Positions 34,860-44,222 of a stretch of DNA of 64,000 nt are shown one piece after another. Both the position numbers and the translations under genes were made by a program. Location of the stretch: positions 186,001-250,000 of the forward strand of contig NZ_JACGXS010000004.1 in assembly GCF_014117215.1 (NCBI RefSeq), given 5' to 3'. Position 1 is the first letter of the stretch; each line of letters opens with the position of its first letter. This DNA comes from Stenotrophomonas tumulicola (lineage in GTDB: Bacteria; Pseudomonadota; Gammaproteobacteria; Xanthomonadales; Xanthomonadaceae). Below the pieces are notes generated by a model, which did no database searches, was not told where the DNA came from, and saw only the letters and a program-made list of their open reading frames with translations.

Positions 34860-35930
34860 TCAGCGTGTCGTCCGGGGAATGGTGTCGGTCGGCGGAGCGA
34901 ACTGCTCCCAGTGCCCGGGTCGGCTCGCCTGCTCATGGTAGCCCTGTGCACGGTCTGCCGCGATTCCCAACAAGCCTGCTGCCGTGCGGCCACGTCGGCC
35001 CAGGTAGCTATCCAGTTCGGTGATGGCGTCCTCCAGCACACCGTAGCCGCCGGCAAAGACGGCGGAGGTCATCTCGGTGGCACTGGCGCCCGCCAACAGG
35101 AAGCGTGCAACGTCCAGGCCGCTGCGTGCTCCATTGGTGGCGAGCAAGGGGAAATCGGGACCCAGCCGCCGCCGGCTCATCATCAGCCAGCGTGCCGTGA
35201 GCGGAAGTGCCCAGCTGCCTCCGATTGCGGCCGAGGTGCCCAGCGTCGGGGCTTCGGTGTCCAAGTCTGGCAGGAAGCCCATGAACCGCCCCATCAGCAC
35301 CACCGCGTCAGCGCCGGCCTGCCGGGCTGCATCGGCCATGCCGGTGACGTCCTCGCTCTGGCCGGTCAGCTTGATCCACAGCGGCAGCGACGTCGCTTTG
35401 CGAATGCGTGAAACGATCTGGACGATGCGTTCGCTGTTGCGCTCCAGGGCGATGGCGCCACGTGCAGCCTCCTCGCCATGCGGTGCGCCGATATTCAGCT
35501 CGATCACGCGCAGCCCGGCCTGTTCGATCTGCTTGGCCTGTTCAGCACAGTGCTCCAGATCGGCCAGGATCAGGCTTGGAATGACATAGGCATCCTGCGT
35601 GGCGGCATGCTGGTCCAGCGTTGCAAGCTCGTCGATCCATGGAGCGAAGTCGCGCTGTACCAGGCCGGAGCGGCCGAACAACATCGCATCCGGCGGGGGC
35701 GCGAAGTTCCACTCCAGCCGATTCCATCGGCTATCGAAGAGGGCGTAGTCGGTTCGATCCAGTTGCTGCTTTGCGGCTTCGGACTCGTTCGTTGATTTGG
35801 CTACCACGGCAGAAGCACCACTGCGCAGGGCGCGTGCAATCGCCGCGCCGGTCATCGTGTGCTCGCCGGCACCGCAGATCACCGGGTTCTTCAGTGGGAT
35901 CGAGCCCACCTGGATGGAGAGTCGGGTCAT
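34860..35930 (-). CDS. Dihydroorotate-dehydrogenase-like flavoprotein
   Basis: 356 residues, TIM barrel of the dihydroorotate/dihydropyrimidine dehydrogenase superfamily. The N-terminus MTRLSIQVGSIPLKNPVICGAGEHTMTG, VAKSTNESEAAK, LELNIGAPHGE-like ELNIGAPHG and LLATNGARSGLDVARFLLAGASATEMTSA bind FMN and substrate. The true pyrD is not expected here. It shares a 4-base overlap with the IclR gene and closes the operon. It may reduce or oxidise a ring or unsaturated acid; that is inference. Confidence 0.78.
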   Translation of the reverse strand: MTRLSIQVGSIPLKNPVICGAGEHTMTGAAIARALRSGASAVVAKSTNESEAAKQQLDRTDYALFDSRWNRLEWNFAPPPDAMLFGRSGLVQRDFAPWIDELATLDQHAATQDAYVIPSLILADLEHCAEQAKQIEQAGLRVIELNIGAPHGEEAARGAIALERNSERIVQIVSRIRKATSLPLWIKLTGQSEDVTGMADAARQAGADAVVLMGRFMGFLPDLDTEAPTLGTSAAIGGSWALPLTARWLMMSRRRLGPDFPLLATNGARSGLDVARFLLAGASATEMTSAVFAGGYGVLEDAITELDSYLGRRGRTAAGLLGIAADRAQGYHEQASRPGHWEQFAPPTDTIPRTTR

Positions 35931-36790
35931 TGGGTTCCTGGTAATGCTGAGAGAGCAGCTTCGGCGCTGGGCACCGCTTCGTATGCGCTGCAGTTCAGGC
36001 GGGCGCTCAGTTCGGCTGCGGCCTGTCGGATGGGTTCGAGTATTCCGGCCGTCGGCGGCGACAGGATCTCGGCGCTGGGCCCAACGATGCCGATGGTGCC
36101 GAGGATGACGTTGTCATCGCGCAGGATGGGACAGCACAGCGCATTGACGCCGGGCGTGACTTCCCCATCGGCATCGTCCCAGAGGCGGGCGCGGATGAGC
36201 GCCAGGCGTGCCGCAAGGTCGGCCGGGTCCACCAGCGTGCGATCAGTCAACCGCTGCAGCTTGCGGCGGAATACCCGCTGCTGGCTCGCTTCATCGGCAA
36301 AGGCCAGTACGGTGCGGCCCTGCGCCGAGCAATGCGGCTGCACGCGATTGCCGGGCTTCACCGAGATACAGACGTTGGCACGTGATTCCACGCTGGAAAC
36401 AACCAACGCCGTGTCATAGGTGGCGACCGATAGCAGGGCTGTCTGTCCGGTGGCATCGCGGATGCGGGTGAGATAGGGGTCGGCCAACGCGCGTAGATCG
36501 AACTGCTCGCTTGACGCCGCGCCGTAGACCACCAGCTTGGCACCCAGCCGATACTTGTCGTTCGTCGGGTCCTGCTCGACGATGCCCAGCTGGCGCATCG
36601 ATGCCAGGTGGCGGTAGACGCGTGGCTTGGGCTCCTCGATCAAGGTGGCCAACTCGGTCACCCCCAGGGGACGCCGTGCGTTGGCCATCTCATCGAGCAA
36701 TCGGAACACCATGGCCACCGACTCCAGCAGCACGGGGCTGCGGGCGTCACCCTGGGGTTCGAGGGAAGCAATCGGCGTGGTGCTGTTCAT
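35927..36790 (-). CDS. IclR-family regulator
   Basis: 287 residues. The N-terminal winged helix (about 25-85: VAMVFRLLDEMANARRPLGVTELATLIEEPKPRVYRHLASM) is followed by the IclR effector domain (about 105-265). It overlaps the oxidoreductase by 4 bases. It is the only regulator in the cupin-oxidoreductase operon, so it likely controls both divergent units from the palindromes in 38930-39163. Confidence 0.88.
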   Translation of the reverse strand: MNSTTPIASLEPQGDARSPVLLESVAMVFRLLDEMANARRPLGVTELATLIEEPKPRVYRHLASMRQLGIVEQDPTNDKYRLGAKLVVYGAASSEQFDLRALADPYLTRIRDATGQTALLSVATYDTALVVSSVESRANVCISVKPGNRVQPHCSAQGRTVLAFADEASQQRVFRRKLQRLTDRTLVDPADLAARLALIRARLWDDADGEVTPGVNALCCPILRDDNVILGTIGIVGPSAEILSPPTAGILEPIRQAAAELSARLNCSAYEAVPSAEAALSALPGTQ

Positions 36791-36815
36791 GGCGTGCTCC
36801 GGGCGTGGCCTGAGG

Positions 36816-37748
36816 TCAGATGCCCATCAGCCGTGCGGCATTGTGGGAGGTCATTTTACGGACATCGGCTTCACTATAGCCAAGCTCGAGCACCATCCGG
36901 ATCACGTAGCGGAAGCCATCGGTGACGTTGGGGTTGCCGACCTGTCCCAGGTCCGAGCCGAGGATGGTGAGATCGGTGGTGCCGGCTTCGATGACGTCGC
37001 GCATCTCATCGGCATCCCAGAATTTGAACTTCGATCCGGGCGTCCACATGCACATGGAGTGCTCCATGAAGACGCCTTCGCGGGCCAGTTGCCGCATGTC
37101 GTCAAGGGTGGCATCGATGACATAGGTGGGATGGTTGACCAGCAGGCGCTTGACCCCACGCTTGCGCGCTTCCTCGAACAGTGGCCAGATCTCGCTGATA
37201 TGCAGGTGGCCTGCCGACAGCACGACACCGGCTTCAGCGATCACGTCCAGGATTCCCTTGACCTCTTCCTTGAGCTTGCCATCGTCATCAAGCACGGTCA
37301 GCGGGATAGGCTGCAGCATCTTCTGCGTGGTCTGGGGGAACTTGTCGGTGAAGCTGGCATCCTTCTTGTGGTGCGCGATGTGGTTTGCCGAGGAGAACGT
37401 CGGCATCCATACCAGGTTCGCACCCAGTTTCAGGCCGTGCTCGACAGCATGGATGTTCAGCCCGCCGGATGCGTTGTTGAGCGGCACGCCGGACAGGATC
37501 CGTACGCCCAGGCCGTCATAGTGCTTGTTGAGCAGTTGCGCGATGGGCGTGCAGGAGTAGTAATGGTCCTTCAGCAACAGCGCTTTCATCCCCGCTTCGG
37601 AGGCTTCGTGCATGACCTCGATATGGTCGCAGTAGCGCGGCATCACCGAAGGGCCACTGTGGCAGTGCAGGTCGATGCAGCCCTTGAGGATGTCTTCGAC
37701 CTGCTCGTTGCTGACAGGGGGGGTGGGGCGTTCGACGACGGAATTCAT
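36816..37748 (-). CDS. DUF6282 metal-dependent hydrolase-like protein
   Basis: 310 residues of amidohydrolase-like sequence: DLHCHSGPSVMPR (HxH metal motif, about 27-39), HYYSCTP, SAGHLHISE (about 190-198) and LVNHPTYVIDA. These give four or more candidate metal ligands. The family (DUF6282) has no established substrate. It lies 30 bases after the aldolase gene and 25 before the IclR gene, so it is part of the operon. Probably cytoplasmic and probably a hydrolase or decarboxylase. Confidence 0.75.
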   Translation of the reverse strand: MNSVVERPTPPVSNEQVEDILKGCIDLHCHSGPSVMPRYCDHIEVMHEASEAGMKALLLKDHYYSCTPIAQLLNKHYDGLGVRILSGVPLNNASGGLNIHAVEHGLKLGANLVWMPTFSSANHIAHHKKDASFTDKFPQTTQKMLQPIPLTVLDDDGKLKEEVKGILDVIAEAGVVLSAGHLHISEIWPLFEEARKRGVKRLLVNHPTYVIDATLDDMRQLAREGVFMEHSMCMWTPGSKFKFWDADEMRDVIEAGTTDLTILGSDLGQVGNPNVTDGFRYVIRMVLELGYSEADVRKMTSHNAARLMGI

Positions 37749-37778
37749 GTGCAGTGTTCTCTTGGAGTGTAGGCAGGG

Positions 37779-38540
37779 TCAGGCGTGCAGCGCCTGGGCG
37801 GTCGCCAGCCAGCCCGCGCGCACGGCGGCCTGGTCGGAACCAACGACGAAGAAACGAAAGCCCTGTTCCAGGTAGGGCAAGGCCTGGGCTGGGGTGGCTA
37901 CGAAGATTCCGGCGGCTTTTCCGGCGGCTTGTGCAGCACGGAGCGTGGCCTGGGTGGCCGCTTCCACCTGGGGGTGGTCGATGTCGAAGACGCGGTAGGA
38001 CACCGCCAGGTCGGCGCGGCCGACGAACAATGCGTCCACGCCATCCGTCGCGGCGATCGCTTCCAGTTGCTCGATCGCAGCGGCGTCCTCGATCTGGCAG
38101 ATGACGGCAGCCTGCGCATCGCCTTGTTGGATGTGTTCGTCCATGCCAAGCGCACCGTAGCGTCCAGCACGTGCTGAATTGGAGAACCCGCGGACCCCGT
38201 CGCGATAGCGCGTTGCCGCCACGATCCGGGCGGCCTGCGTGGCACTGGTGACGTGCGGTACCAGCACGCCGTTGGCGCCGAGATCCAGCACGCGCAGCAA
38301 GGTGGAAGGTTGGCTATCGGGTACACGCACCACGGCCGATACGCCGGCAGCACGCGCCGCCAGCAGCGCCAGGTCGATGTCCCTGGCCGAGAAGGGTGCG
38401 TGTTCCATATCCAGCACCACGGCATCCAGTCCTGCAATCCCGGCGATTTCCACCATGGCGTGGTGCGCGGTCTTCACGAACGTAGCCGCCATGCGTTGCC
38501 CGTCTGCCAGGCGCCGGCGCAGTGTCACCTGCGTGCTCAT
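37779..38540 (-). CDS. HpcH/HpaI-family aldolase
   Basis: 253 residues, class II pyruvate-type aldolase. Conserved residues: His of MEHAPF (about 47), Arg of VVRVPDS, metal ligands Glu in CQIEDAAA and Asp in GRADLAV, and the GVRGFSNSARAGRYG loop. Family members split 4-hydroxy-2-oxo acids to pyruvate and an aldehyde, or cleave citrate/malyl-like acids. It overlaps the cupin gene by 4 bases. Confidence 0.88.
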   Translation of the reverse strand: MSTQVTLRRRLADGQRMAATFVKTAHHAMVEIAGIAGLDAVVLDMEHAPFSARDIDLALLAARAAGVSAVVRVPDSQPSTLLRVLDLGANGVLVPHVTSATQAARIVAATRYRDGVRGFSNSARAGRYGALGMDEHIQQGDAQAAVICQIEDAAAIEQLEAIAATDGVDALFVGRADLAVSYRVFDIDHPQVEAATQATLRAAQAAGKAAGIFVATPAQALPYLEQGFRFFVVGSDQAAVRAGWLATAQALHA

Positions 38541-38929
38541 GCGCCGGTCGACGCGTCTTCGGTGAATTCGCCCCGCTGGTAGTCCACCAGGTGCTGGTAA
38601 TCGCGGCGCAGGGGTGAGAACACGTCCAGGTTCAACACGACTTCCTCGCCGATCGGCTCGGCGTAATGGATGACATCCGGAGGGATGCGGATCATCGAGC
38701 CCGGCCCACCCTCGACAGCTTCATCGCCGATATGGAAACGGACGCGGCCCTGCACGATGAGCACGAGCTGCTCGAATGGATGCTGGTGGGGGTTCACCTG
38801 CATGCCCGGGGTCAGGAAGTTCATCACGCAGATCGTGTCCTGGCCACGAAAGCCGACGCGCTCGACCCCGCGACGCACGACCTCGCGCGGCAGGTCGTTC
38901 CAGTTGTGCAGCAGGGATTCAATGCTCAT
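38537..38929 (-). CDS. Cupin-domain protein
   Basis: 130 residues with one cupin barrel: GMQVNPHQHPFEQLVLIVQGRVRFHIGDE (motif 1 His residues) and GGPGSMIRIPPDVIHYAEPI (motif 2). It may be an isomerase or dioxygenase, or bind the pathway acid. The ATG at 38929 has GGAGG 6-7 bases upstream. It is the first gene of the minus-strand operon that faces the CoA-transferase genes. Confidence 0.85.
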   Translation of the reverse strand: MSIESLLHNWNDLPREVVRRGVERVGFRGQDTICVMNFLTPGMQVNPHQHPFEQLVLIVQGRVRFHIGDEAVEGGPGSMIRIPPDVIHYAEPIGEEVVLNLDVFSPLRRDYQHLVDYQRGEFTEDASTGA

Positions 38930-39163
38930 CGGACGCCTCCTCAGGCTTTTGCGCATAAATGTGTCATTGAGCGACACGTCGTTCTTCTCAATGATCCAAA
39001 GGCTACGCCCGCCATTCCGGATTTGTCAAAGACCTCCTGCGCATTTGTGCGATGCACAAATCATTGACATCAAAGGAAAACTGGAAATACGATGTGTTCG
39101 TTGAAAGAACATTGTTTCGTTGAAAAGAACTGATCGTCGTTCTGTCCTCAACAAGAGAGCATC
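38930..39163. promoter_or_regulatory. Divergent promoter region with IclR-type palindromes
   Basis: The gap holds a perfect palindrome ATTTGTGC-GAT-GCACAAAT (39043-39061) and two copies of a GTTCGTTGAA...AGAAC motif (39096-39110 and 39114-39130). It is AT-richer than the flanks. These are candidate operators for the IclR protein. Confidence 0.65.
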
Positions 39164-39877
39164 ATGGGATCACGCAATAAATGCTTCCAGAGCGCCGCGA
39201 TGGCGCTTGCCGATATCACCTCGGATGGCCAGACCTTGGCCGTTGGTGGCTTCGGCCTGTGCGGCATACCCGAACAACTCATCGATGCGCTGCGCGACAC
39301 CGGGGTGAAGGACCTGACGGTGATCTCCAACAATGCGGGCGTGGATGGATTTGGCCTTGGCCAGCTGCTGGCCACCGGCCAGATCAGGAAGATGATTTCG
39401 TCCTACGTGGGCGAGAACAAGGAATTCGAGCGCCAGTACCTGGCTGGCGAGCTGGAGCTGGAATTCAACCCACAGGGCACGCTTGCCGAACGCCTGCGTG
39501 CCGGTGGCGCTGGCATCCCCGCGTTCTTCACCGCAACCGGATACGGCACGGTAGTGGCCGACGGCAAGGAAACCCGCGAATTCAACGGCAGGCACTACGT
39601 GATGGAGACCGCACTGCGTGCCGACGTCGCCCTGGTCAAGGCCTGGAAGGGCGATACCGCCGGCAACCTGGTGTTCCGCAAGACGGCGCGCAACTTCAAT
39701 CCGGTCTGTGCGATGGCAGGCAGCGTCTGCGTGGCAGAAGTGGAGGAGATCGTTGAAGCCGGTGCCATCGACCCGGACCAGGTGCACCTGCCGGGCATAC
39801 ATGTTGATCGCATCGTGCTCAACGCCAACCCGCAAAGGCGCATCGAACAGCGCACCGTCCGCGGAGGGGTGGCGTAA
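39164..39877 (+). CDS. scoA: 3-oxoacid CoA-transferase, subunit A
   Basis: 237 residues. The alpha subunit pattern [16 protein letters not shown] near 27-42, [10 protein letters not shown], and [14 protein letters not shown] [15 protein letters not shown], with the [24 protein letters not shown] end, is typical of succinyl-CoA:3-oxoacid CoA-transferases. Such enzymes activate acetoacetate or 3-oxoadipate. The start ATG lies after AGAGAG and overlaps by one base the next gene (TAATG). Confidence 0.93.
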   Translation: MGSRNKCFQSAAMALADITSDGQTLAVGGFGLCGIPEQLIDALRDTGVKDLTVISNNAGVDGFGLGQLLATGQIRKMISSYVGENKEFERQYLAGELELEFNPQGTLAERLRAGGAGIPAFFTATGYGTVVADGKETREFNGRHYVMETALRADVALVKAWKGDTAGNLVFRKTARNFNPVCAMAGSVCVAEVEEIVEAGAIDPDQVHLPGIHVDRIVLNANPQRRIEQRTVRGGVA

Positions 39878-40509
39878 TGGCCTGGACCCGTGAACAGATG
39901 GCTGCGCGTGCGGCGCAGGAAGTCACTGATGGGGCATACGTGAACCTTGGCATCGGTTTGCCGACCCTGGTGGCCAACCACATCCCCGAAGGGATGGATG
40001 TCTGGCTGCAGTCGGAGAACGGCCTGCTGGGCATCGGCCCGTTTCCCACCGAGGACGAAGTGGACGCCGATCTGATCAACGCAGGCAAGCAGACGGTCAC
40101 CGCACGCAAGGGTGCCAGCTTTTTCGGAAGCCATGATTCGTTCGCGATGATCCGCGGCGGCCACATCGACCTGGCGATCCTGGGCGCGATGCAGGTGAGC
40201 GAAAAAGGCGACCTGGCCAACTGGATGGTGCCGGGCAGGATGGTCAAGGGAATGGGCGGCGCAATGGATCTGGTGGCTGGGGTCAGGCGCGTGGTGGTCC
40301 TCATGGAACACGTGGCCAGGGATGGCAGCCGCAAGATCCTGCCCGCCTGCGACCTGCCTTTGACCGGGTTGGGCGTGGTCGACCGCATCATCACCGACCT
40401 CGGCGTGTTCGATGTCACGCCCGACGGCCTGGCACTGGTGGAGGTGGCACCAGGGGTCGAGATGGCCGAGCTCAAACGTAAGACGACGCACTTCAGCGAT
40501 ACCCGCTGA
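39877..40509 (+). CDS. scoB: 3-oxoacid CoA-transferase, subunit B
   Basis: 210 residues. The catalytic Glu is in the [12 protein letters not shown] motif (about 48-59), after [53 protein letters not shown] matches the beta subunit. With subunit A it forms the enzyme that transfers CoA from succinyl-CoA or acetyl-CoA. The MFS gene follows after 56 bases. Confidence 0.93.
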   Translation: MAWTREQMAARAAQEVTDGAYVNLGIGLPTLVANHIPEGMDVWLQSENGLLGIGPFPTEDEVDADLINAGKQTVTARKGASFFGSHDSFAMIRGGHIDLAILGAMQVSEKGDLANWMVPGRMVKGMGGAMDLVAGVRRVVVLMEHVARDGSRKILPACDLPLTGLGVVDRIITDLGVFDVTPDGLALVEVAPGVEMAELKRKTTHFSDTR

Positions 40510-40565
40510 CCATCACTCTCACTCACACGACAACGCAACACAGCTGGCCCCGGGAGGGACTTCCT

Positions 40566-41870
40566 ATGCAAGCCAATTTGACGGTCGATGAACAGACCGC
40601 CTTGATCAAGCGACTGTTCTGGCGGCTCATGCCGTTCGTTACGGCCATCTATCTCATCGCCATCATCGACAGGCAGAACGTCGGTTTCGCCAAGCTGCAG
40701 ATGGTGGGCCATCTGGGCATGACGGAGACGGCATACGGCCTGGCATCCTCGCTGTTCTTCATCGGCTACCTGTTGCTGGAAGTGCCCAGCGTCATGATGC
40801 AGAACAAGTTTGGTGCCAAGCTCTGGCTGGCGCGCATCCTGGGCACCTGGGGAGCAGTGACGATCGCGCTTGGCTTTGCGCACACGGGAACGGCCTTCGG
40901 TGCCCTGCGGTTCCTGCTGGGGGTTGCCGAAGCTGGTGCCTATCCCGGCCTGATCTTCTACCTGACCCTCTGGTTTCCCAAGGCGTACCGGGTCCGGGCG
41001 ATCGCCGTGCTTACCCTGGGTAGCTCGCTGGGCAATGCGATCGGGGCACTGATGGGCGGTCCGCTGCTTGAGCTTGACGGAGTATTGGGCCTGCATGGCT
41101 GGCAGTGGGTGTTCATCGCCACAGGTGTTCCGGCCGTGGCGATGATGTTCATCGTGCTGAAATGGTTGCCGGACAGTCCGGCCCGCGCGGACTTCCTGAA
41201 AGAAAAAGAGCGCCAATGGCTGGAGAAGACCCTGGATGAGGAGGCGGGAGGGCGCGTCAAAGGCCATGGCTCGTTCGCCGCGGCGCTGGTCAGCCCACGG
41301 GTACTGTTCCTGTCGCTGGTCTACACGCTGATCATGATCTCGCTGTACGGCGTGATCTATTGGACGCCGACCGTGGTACGCGCCTTCGGCGTCAGCGGAA
41401 GCACCAATGGCCTGCTGAGTGCGACGCCGTGGCTGGTGACCACGGTGCTGTTGCTGTGGCTGCCAAAGCGGATGGAAGGTGCGCGGCGCTCCTTGATCGC
41501 GATGACGACCCTGTCCGTCATCGGCCTGGCCGCGTTCGTTGGCAGCACGCTTGCTGGCGACAACACGCTCCGCTTCCTGGCCATCGTCATTGGCACGCCG
41601 TGCATATCGCTGCTGCTGCCGTGCTTCTGGCCACTACCATCGCGCACCCTGAGTGGTGCGCAGGCCGCGGCCGGGATTGCGATGATTTCCACGATCGGCA
41701 GTATCGGCGGCTTCGTTGCGCAGAACCTGATGCCATGGGTCGCCAAAGTGGGCGGTGCGCCGGTCTACGCGATGCTGGTGCCGGCCGCGTGCCTGGGAGC
41801 ACTCGCGCTGGGCAGTGCGATCGCCCTGGGACGCGGTGGCCCAACGCCCGACCTGGCCGCCACGCCGTGA
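40566..41870 (+). CDS. MFS transporter, anion:cation symporter (ACS) family
   Basis: 434 residues, twelve predicted helices. The ACS motif IIDRQNVGFAK in helix 1, ARILGTWGAVT in the cytoplasmic loop and FLLGVAEAGAYPGLIFYLTLWFP place it among tartrate, phthalate and glucarate importers. It is the inner-membrane importer of the CoA-transferase unit. GGGAGGG lies 6 bases before the ATG. Confidence 0.9.
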   Translation: MQANLTVDEQTALIKRLFWRLMPFVTAIYLIAIIDRQNVGFAKLQMVGHLGMTETAYGLASSLFFIGYLLLEVPSVMMQNKFGAKLWLARILGTWGAVTIALGFAHTGTAFGALRFLLGVAEAGAYPGLIFYLTLWFPKAYRVRAIAVLTLGSSLGNAIGALMGGPLLELDGVLGLHGWQWVFIATGVPAVAMMFIVLKWLPDSPARADFLKEKERQWLEKTLDEEAGGRVKGHGSFAAALVSPRVLFLSLVYTLIMISLYGVIYWTPTVVRAFGVSGSTNGLLSATPWLVTTVLLLWLPKRMEGARRSLIAMTTLSVIGLAAFVGSTLAGDNTLRFLAIVIGTPCISLLLPCFWPLPSRTLSGAQAAAGIAMISTIGSIGGFVAQNLMPWVAKVGGAPVYAMLVPAACLGALALGSAIALGRGGPTPDLAATP

Positions 41871-41956
41871 TGCAGCATGCTGGCCCTTACCCATTGTTTC
41901 CGTACCGGTGGGCATCTGCCGGTCGATAGGGACATTCATCCCCAAAGGAATTTTTC

Positions 41957-43435
41957 ATGACCTCGATGCTACCCCGCCTGTTGGCGCTGGCAGGCCTGAG
42001 CATGTGTGCAACACAGGCCCGTGCGCAGGAGGCAGCCGGCGTGCCCCATGGCGCTGTGCCTGCCGCTGCCAAGGCGGAGCCGACAGAAGTGCACGAATCC
42101 GAGTTCCCCGTGATCGCGATGGGCAACGGGCCGCGCATGGGGAAACGCTACTATCTGGCACGCTGGGCCGAAGACTGGTCAGCGCCGACGTCCAGTGATG
42201 ATCCCTTTGCGTCGCTCAAACACATCGGGCTGGGCGCGCCTGGCCGCTATCTCACGCTCAACGGGCAGCTTCGCCTGCGCGAGAACAGCGTCAACGGACC
42301 CGGACTGACCGACGCAGCACAGACTGATCAGTTCCTGCTGCGTGCGCACCTGGGTGCGGACCTGCACCTGGGCCGACATCTTCGCCTGTACGGCGAATTG
42401 CTGTCTGCCCAGATGGATGGCCACAACCTGGCGCGCACGGCGACTGCGCAGAATGACCTCGACCTGTTGCAGGGATTCGTAGAGGTCGATGGCAATGCGG
42501 GTGGGGCGCATGTCGGTGCGCGCGTGGGGCGGCAGGATTTCGTCGACGTGTCTCCGGTGCTGTTCTCGCGCCGGGAGTCACTCAACGTGCCGTTGACGCA
42601 TAACGGCATACGCCTCTATGCCGTGTGGCCGAGATTCCGGTTGGGATTGTTTGAACTGACGCCGACTTCTCCCCGTGAAGGCACTTTCGACGATCACCGC
42701 AGCGACACTGAGAAGCTGCGCGGCATCAATGGCAGCGTAGCGTTGGATGCAGCGGGAGGGAGATTCGTTGATCCGTTCTTCTATCGCTATGAGAACAGCG
42801 CCAAGCGTTGGGGAGGCCAGGTGGGCATGGACCGGAGGGATACGAGCGGCATTCGGCTCTGGGGAAGTGCGGGAGCGTGGCAGTACGATTGGACGCTTGC
42901 CCACCAGTCCGGAACGTTCGCTGGCCGGGACGTCGATGCGGACGCCATCTTTACCCGCACCGACAGGGCCATCGGAGACTTCCGCTGGAAGCCGCGCCTG
43001 GGCGTGCGCGCCGATTCTGCATCAGGTGGTGGAAGCTACACCGGAGGCACGCTGCGCGCATTCAATTACGGTGTTGGCCATAGTCCCTACTTTGCAGACA
43101 ACAACTACCTGGCCCCGGTGAATATGCTCAGCATCGCGCCGAACCTTTCTGTCCAGCCGGCATCCAACGTGCGGATCACTCTCGAATGGGCACATGTACG
43201 GCGTCGAGACGAACAGGATGCCGTCTATAACGGAGCGGGGATTGCGTATGCCGGGACGGAAAACGTACCGGGCAAGGACGTAGGCAGGATCGCGCGGCTG
43301 AGCGGTAACTGGTCATTGGACGATCATCTGTCCCTGTCCACGTTCATCAACTACGTCGAGGCCGGCGACGTGCTGCGCAGGGCGGGTTACCGGGACAGCT
43401 TCTACACTGCGGTGTGGGCGAGTTACGTCTTCTAG
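41957..43435 (+). CDS. Alginate-export-family outer-membrane porin
   Basis: 492 residues. A signal peptide (LLALAGLSMCATQARAQEA, about 6-24) precedes a large barrel of the alginate_exp type: RYLTLNGQLRLRENSVNG, GLTDAAQTDQFLLRAHLGADL, RVGRQDFVDVSPVLFSRRE and a C-terminal aromatic end (YTAVWASYVF). Such barrels act as specific outer-membrane channels for acidic sugars or aromatic acids. It is the last gene of the unit, with a strong terminator after it. Confidence 0.85.
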   Translation: MTSMLPRLLALAGLSMCATQARAQEAAGVPHGAVPAAAKAEPTEVHESEFPVIAMGNGPRMGKRYYLARWAEDWSAPTSSDDPFASLKHIGLGAPGRYLTLNGQLRLRENSVNGPGLTDAAQTDQFLLRAHLGADLHLGRHLRLYGELLSAQMDGHNLARTATAQNDLDLLQGFVEVDGNAGGAHVGARVGRQDFVDVSPVLFSRRESLNVPLTHNGIRLYAVWPRFRLGLFELTPTSPREGTFDDHRSDTEKLRGINGSVALDAAGGRFVDPFFYRYENSAKRWGGQVGMDRRDTSGIRLWGSAGAWQYDWTLAHQSGTFAGRDVDADAIFTRTDRAIGDFRWKPRLGVRADSASGGGSYTGGTLRAFNYGVGHSPYFADNNYLAPVNMLSIAPNLSVQPASNVRITLEWAHVRRRDEQDAVYNGAGIAYAGTENVPGKDVGRIARLSGNWSLDDHLSLSTFINYVEAGDVLRRAGYRDSFYTAVWASYVF

Positions 43436-43441
43436 CCGGCT

Positions 43442-43477
43442 GGGCCGGATTCCTTTTCGTAAAAAGGGATCGGGCCC
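43442..43477. terminator. Bidirectional terminator between the porin and VOC genes
   Basis: GGGCCGGATTCCTTTT, loop CGTA, AAAAGGGATCGGGCCC: 16-bp stem with one mismatch and one wobble. It is in the 45-base gap between two convergent genes. Confidence 0.75.
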
Positions 43478-43480
43478 TGA

Positions 43481-44152
43481 TCAGCGGGCACGCACGCGCC
43501 AGCCCTGTGCCGCATCGTGGCACTCGGACGTGCCTGCACGGGTCTCGATGACCACCTCGATCCCCTGTGCGTTGGGCAGGTCCTTCTGTTCGGGGAACCA
43601 CCGGCGCCTTGTATCGGACAGGATCAACAATCCCTCGTCGTCGCCCATCGGAGCGAACTCCGCCGATGGCGTGGACAAGGGCTGCAGACCGAAGCGCGTG
43701 CCTATCGCTTGCCGTGTTGCCGGGACATCGGCGGTGGGCAGGCCGACTTCGCTCAGGCAGGTGAGTTCGTTGCCATGGAATACGCCCGTTCTTGATGAGG
43801 CGGGCAGGCGGCGGCGACCGATCAGCTCCAGGATCAACCCGTCAGGGCCGGTGAAGTACACCGACTGCGACTGCCAGCTGCTTTCCAGAGCGAAGTGATC
43901 CTTGCCATCGCGATCGTGCTGCAGTGGCGTACGTGCGCGCAGCCAAGCCATCGCGTCGGCGAAGCGGTTGTCCGGCACGTTGAAGGCCAGGTGCACGCCG
44001 CCCACCGGATGCTTGCCTGCCGCCCGCAGGATCAGCGTGCTCCATCCTGTTTTTATCTTGTGGTCCTCCACGTGCAGCTGCAGCACGTCGCGGAAGTACG
44101 CTGAAACGGCGTGGGTGTCGGAGACGGGCAAGGTGAGTTCGACGATGCGCAT
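43481..44152 (-). CDS. VOC-superfamily (glyoxalase-like) protein
   Basis: 223 residues with two VOC modules: MRIVELTLPVSDTHAVSAYFRDVLQLHVEDH (metal/substrate face) and FTGPDGLILELIGRR, then ELTCLSEVGLPTADVPATRQAIG and EGIEV-like QGIEVVIETR. It could be a dioxygenase, a lyase or a binding protein. The ATG at 44152 fits; the frame is open to 44251. The gene lies between two catabolic units and is not obviously part of either. Confidence 0.75.
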   Translation of the reverse strand: MRIVELTLPVSDTHAVSAYFRDVLQLHVEDHKIKTGWSTLILRAAGKHPVGGVHLAFNVPDNRFADAMAWLRARTPLQHDRDGKDHFALESSWQSQSVYFTGPDGLILELIGRRRLPASSRTGVFHGNELTCLSEVGLPTADVPATRQAIGTRFGLQPLSTPSAEFAPMGDDEGLLILSDTRRRWFPEQKDLPNAQGIEVVIETRAGTSECHDAAQGWRVRAR

Positions 44153-44204
44153 GGGCCGATGATGCCACCCGAGGCGTGGACAAGGGGTCAGGCGGGGGTC
44201 ACGT

Positions 44205-44222
44205 CCCTTTTCAGGAAAAGGG
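44205..44222 (-). terminator. Hairpin over the stop of the NmrA-like gene
   Basis: CCCTTTT, loop CAGG, AAAAGGG. The stop codon of the gene (44211-44213) lies in the loop region. Confidence 0.5.
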
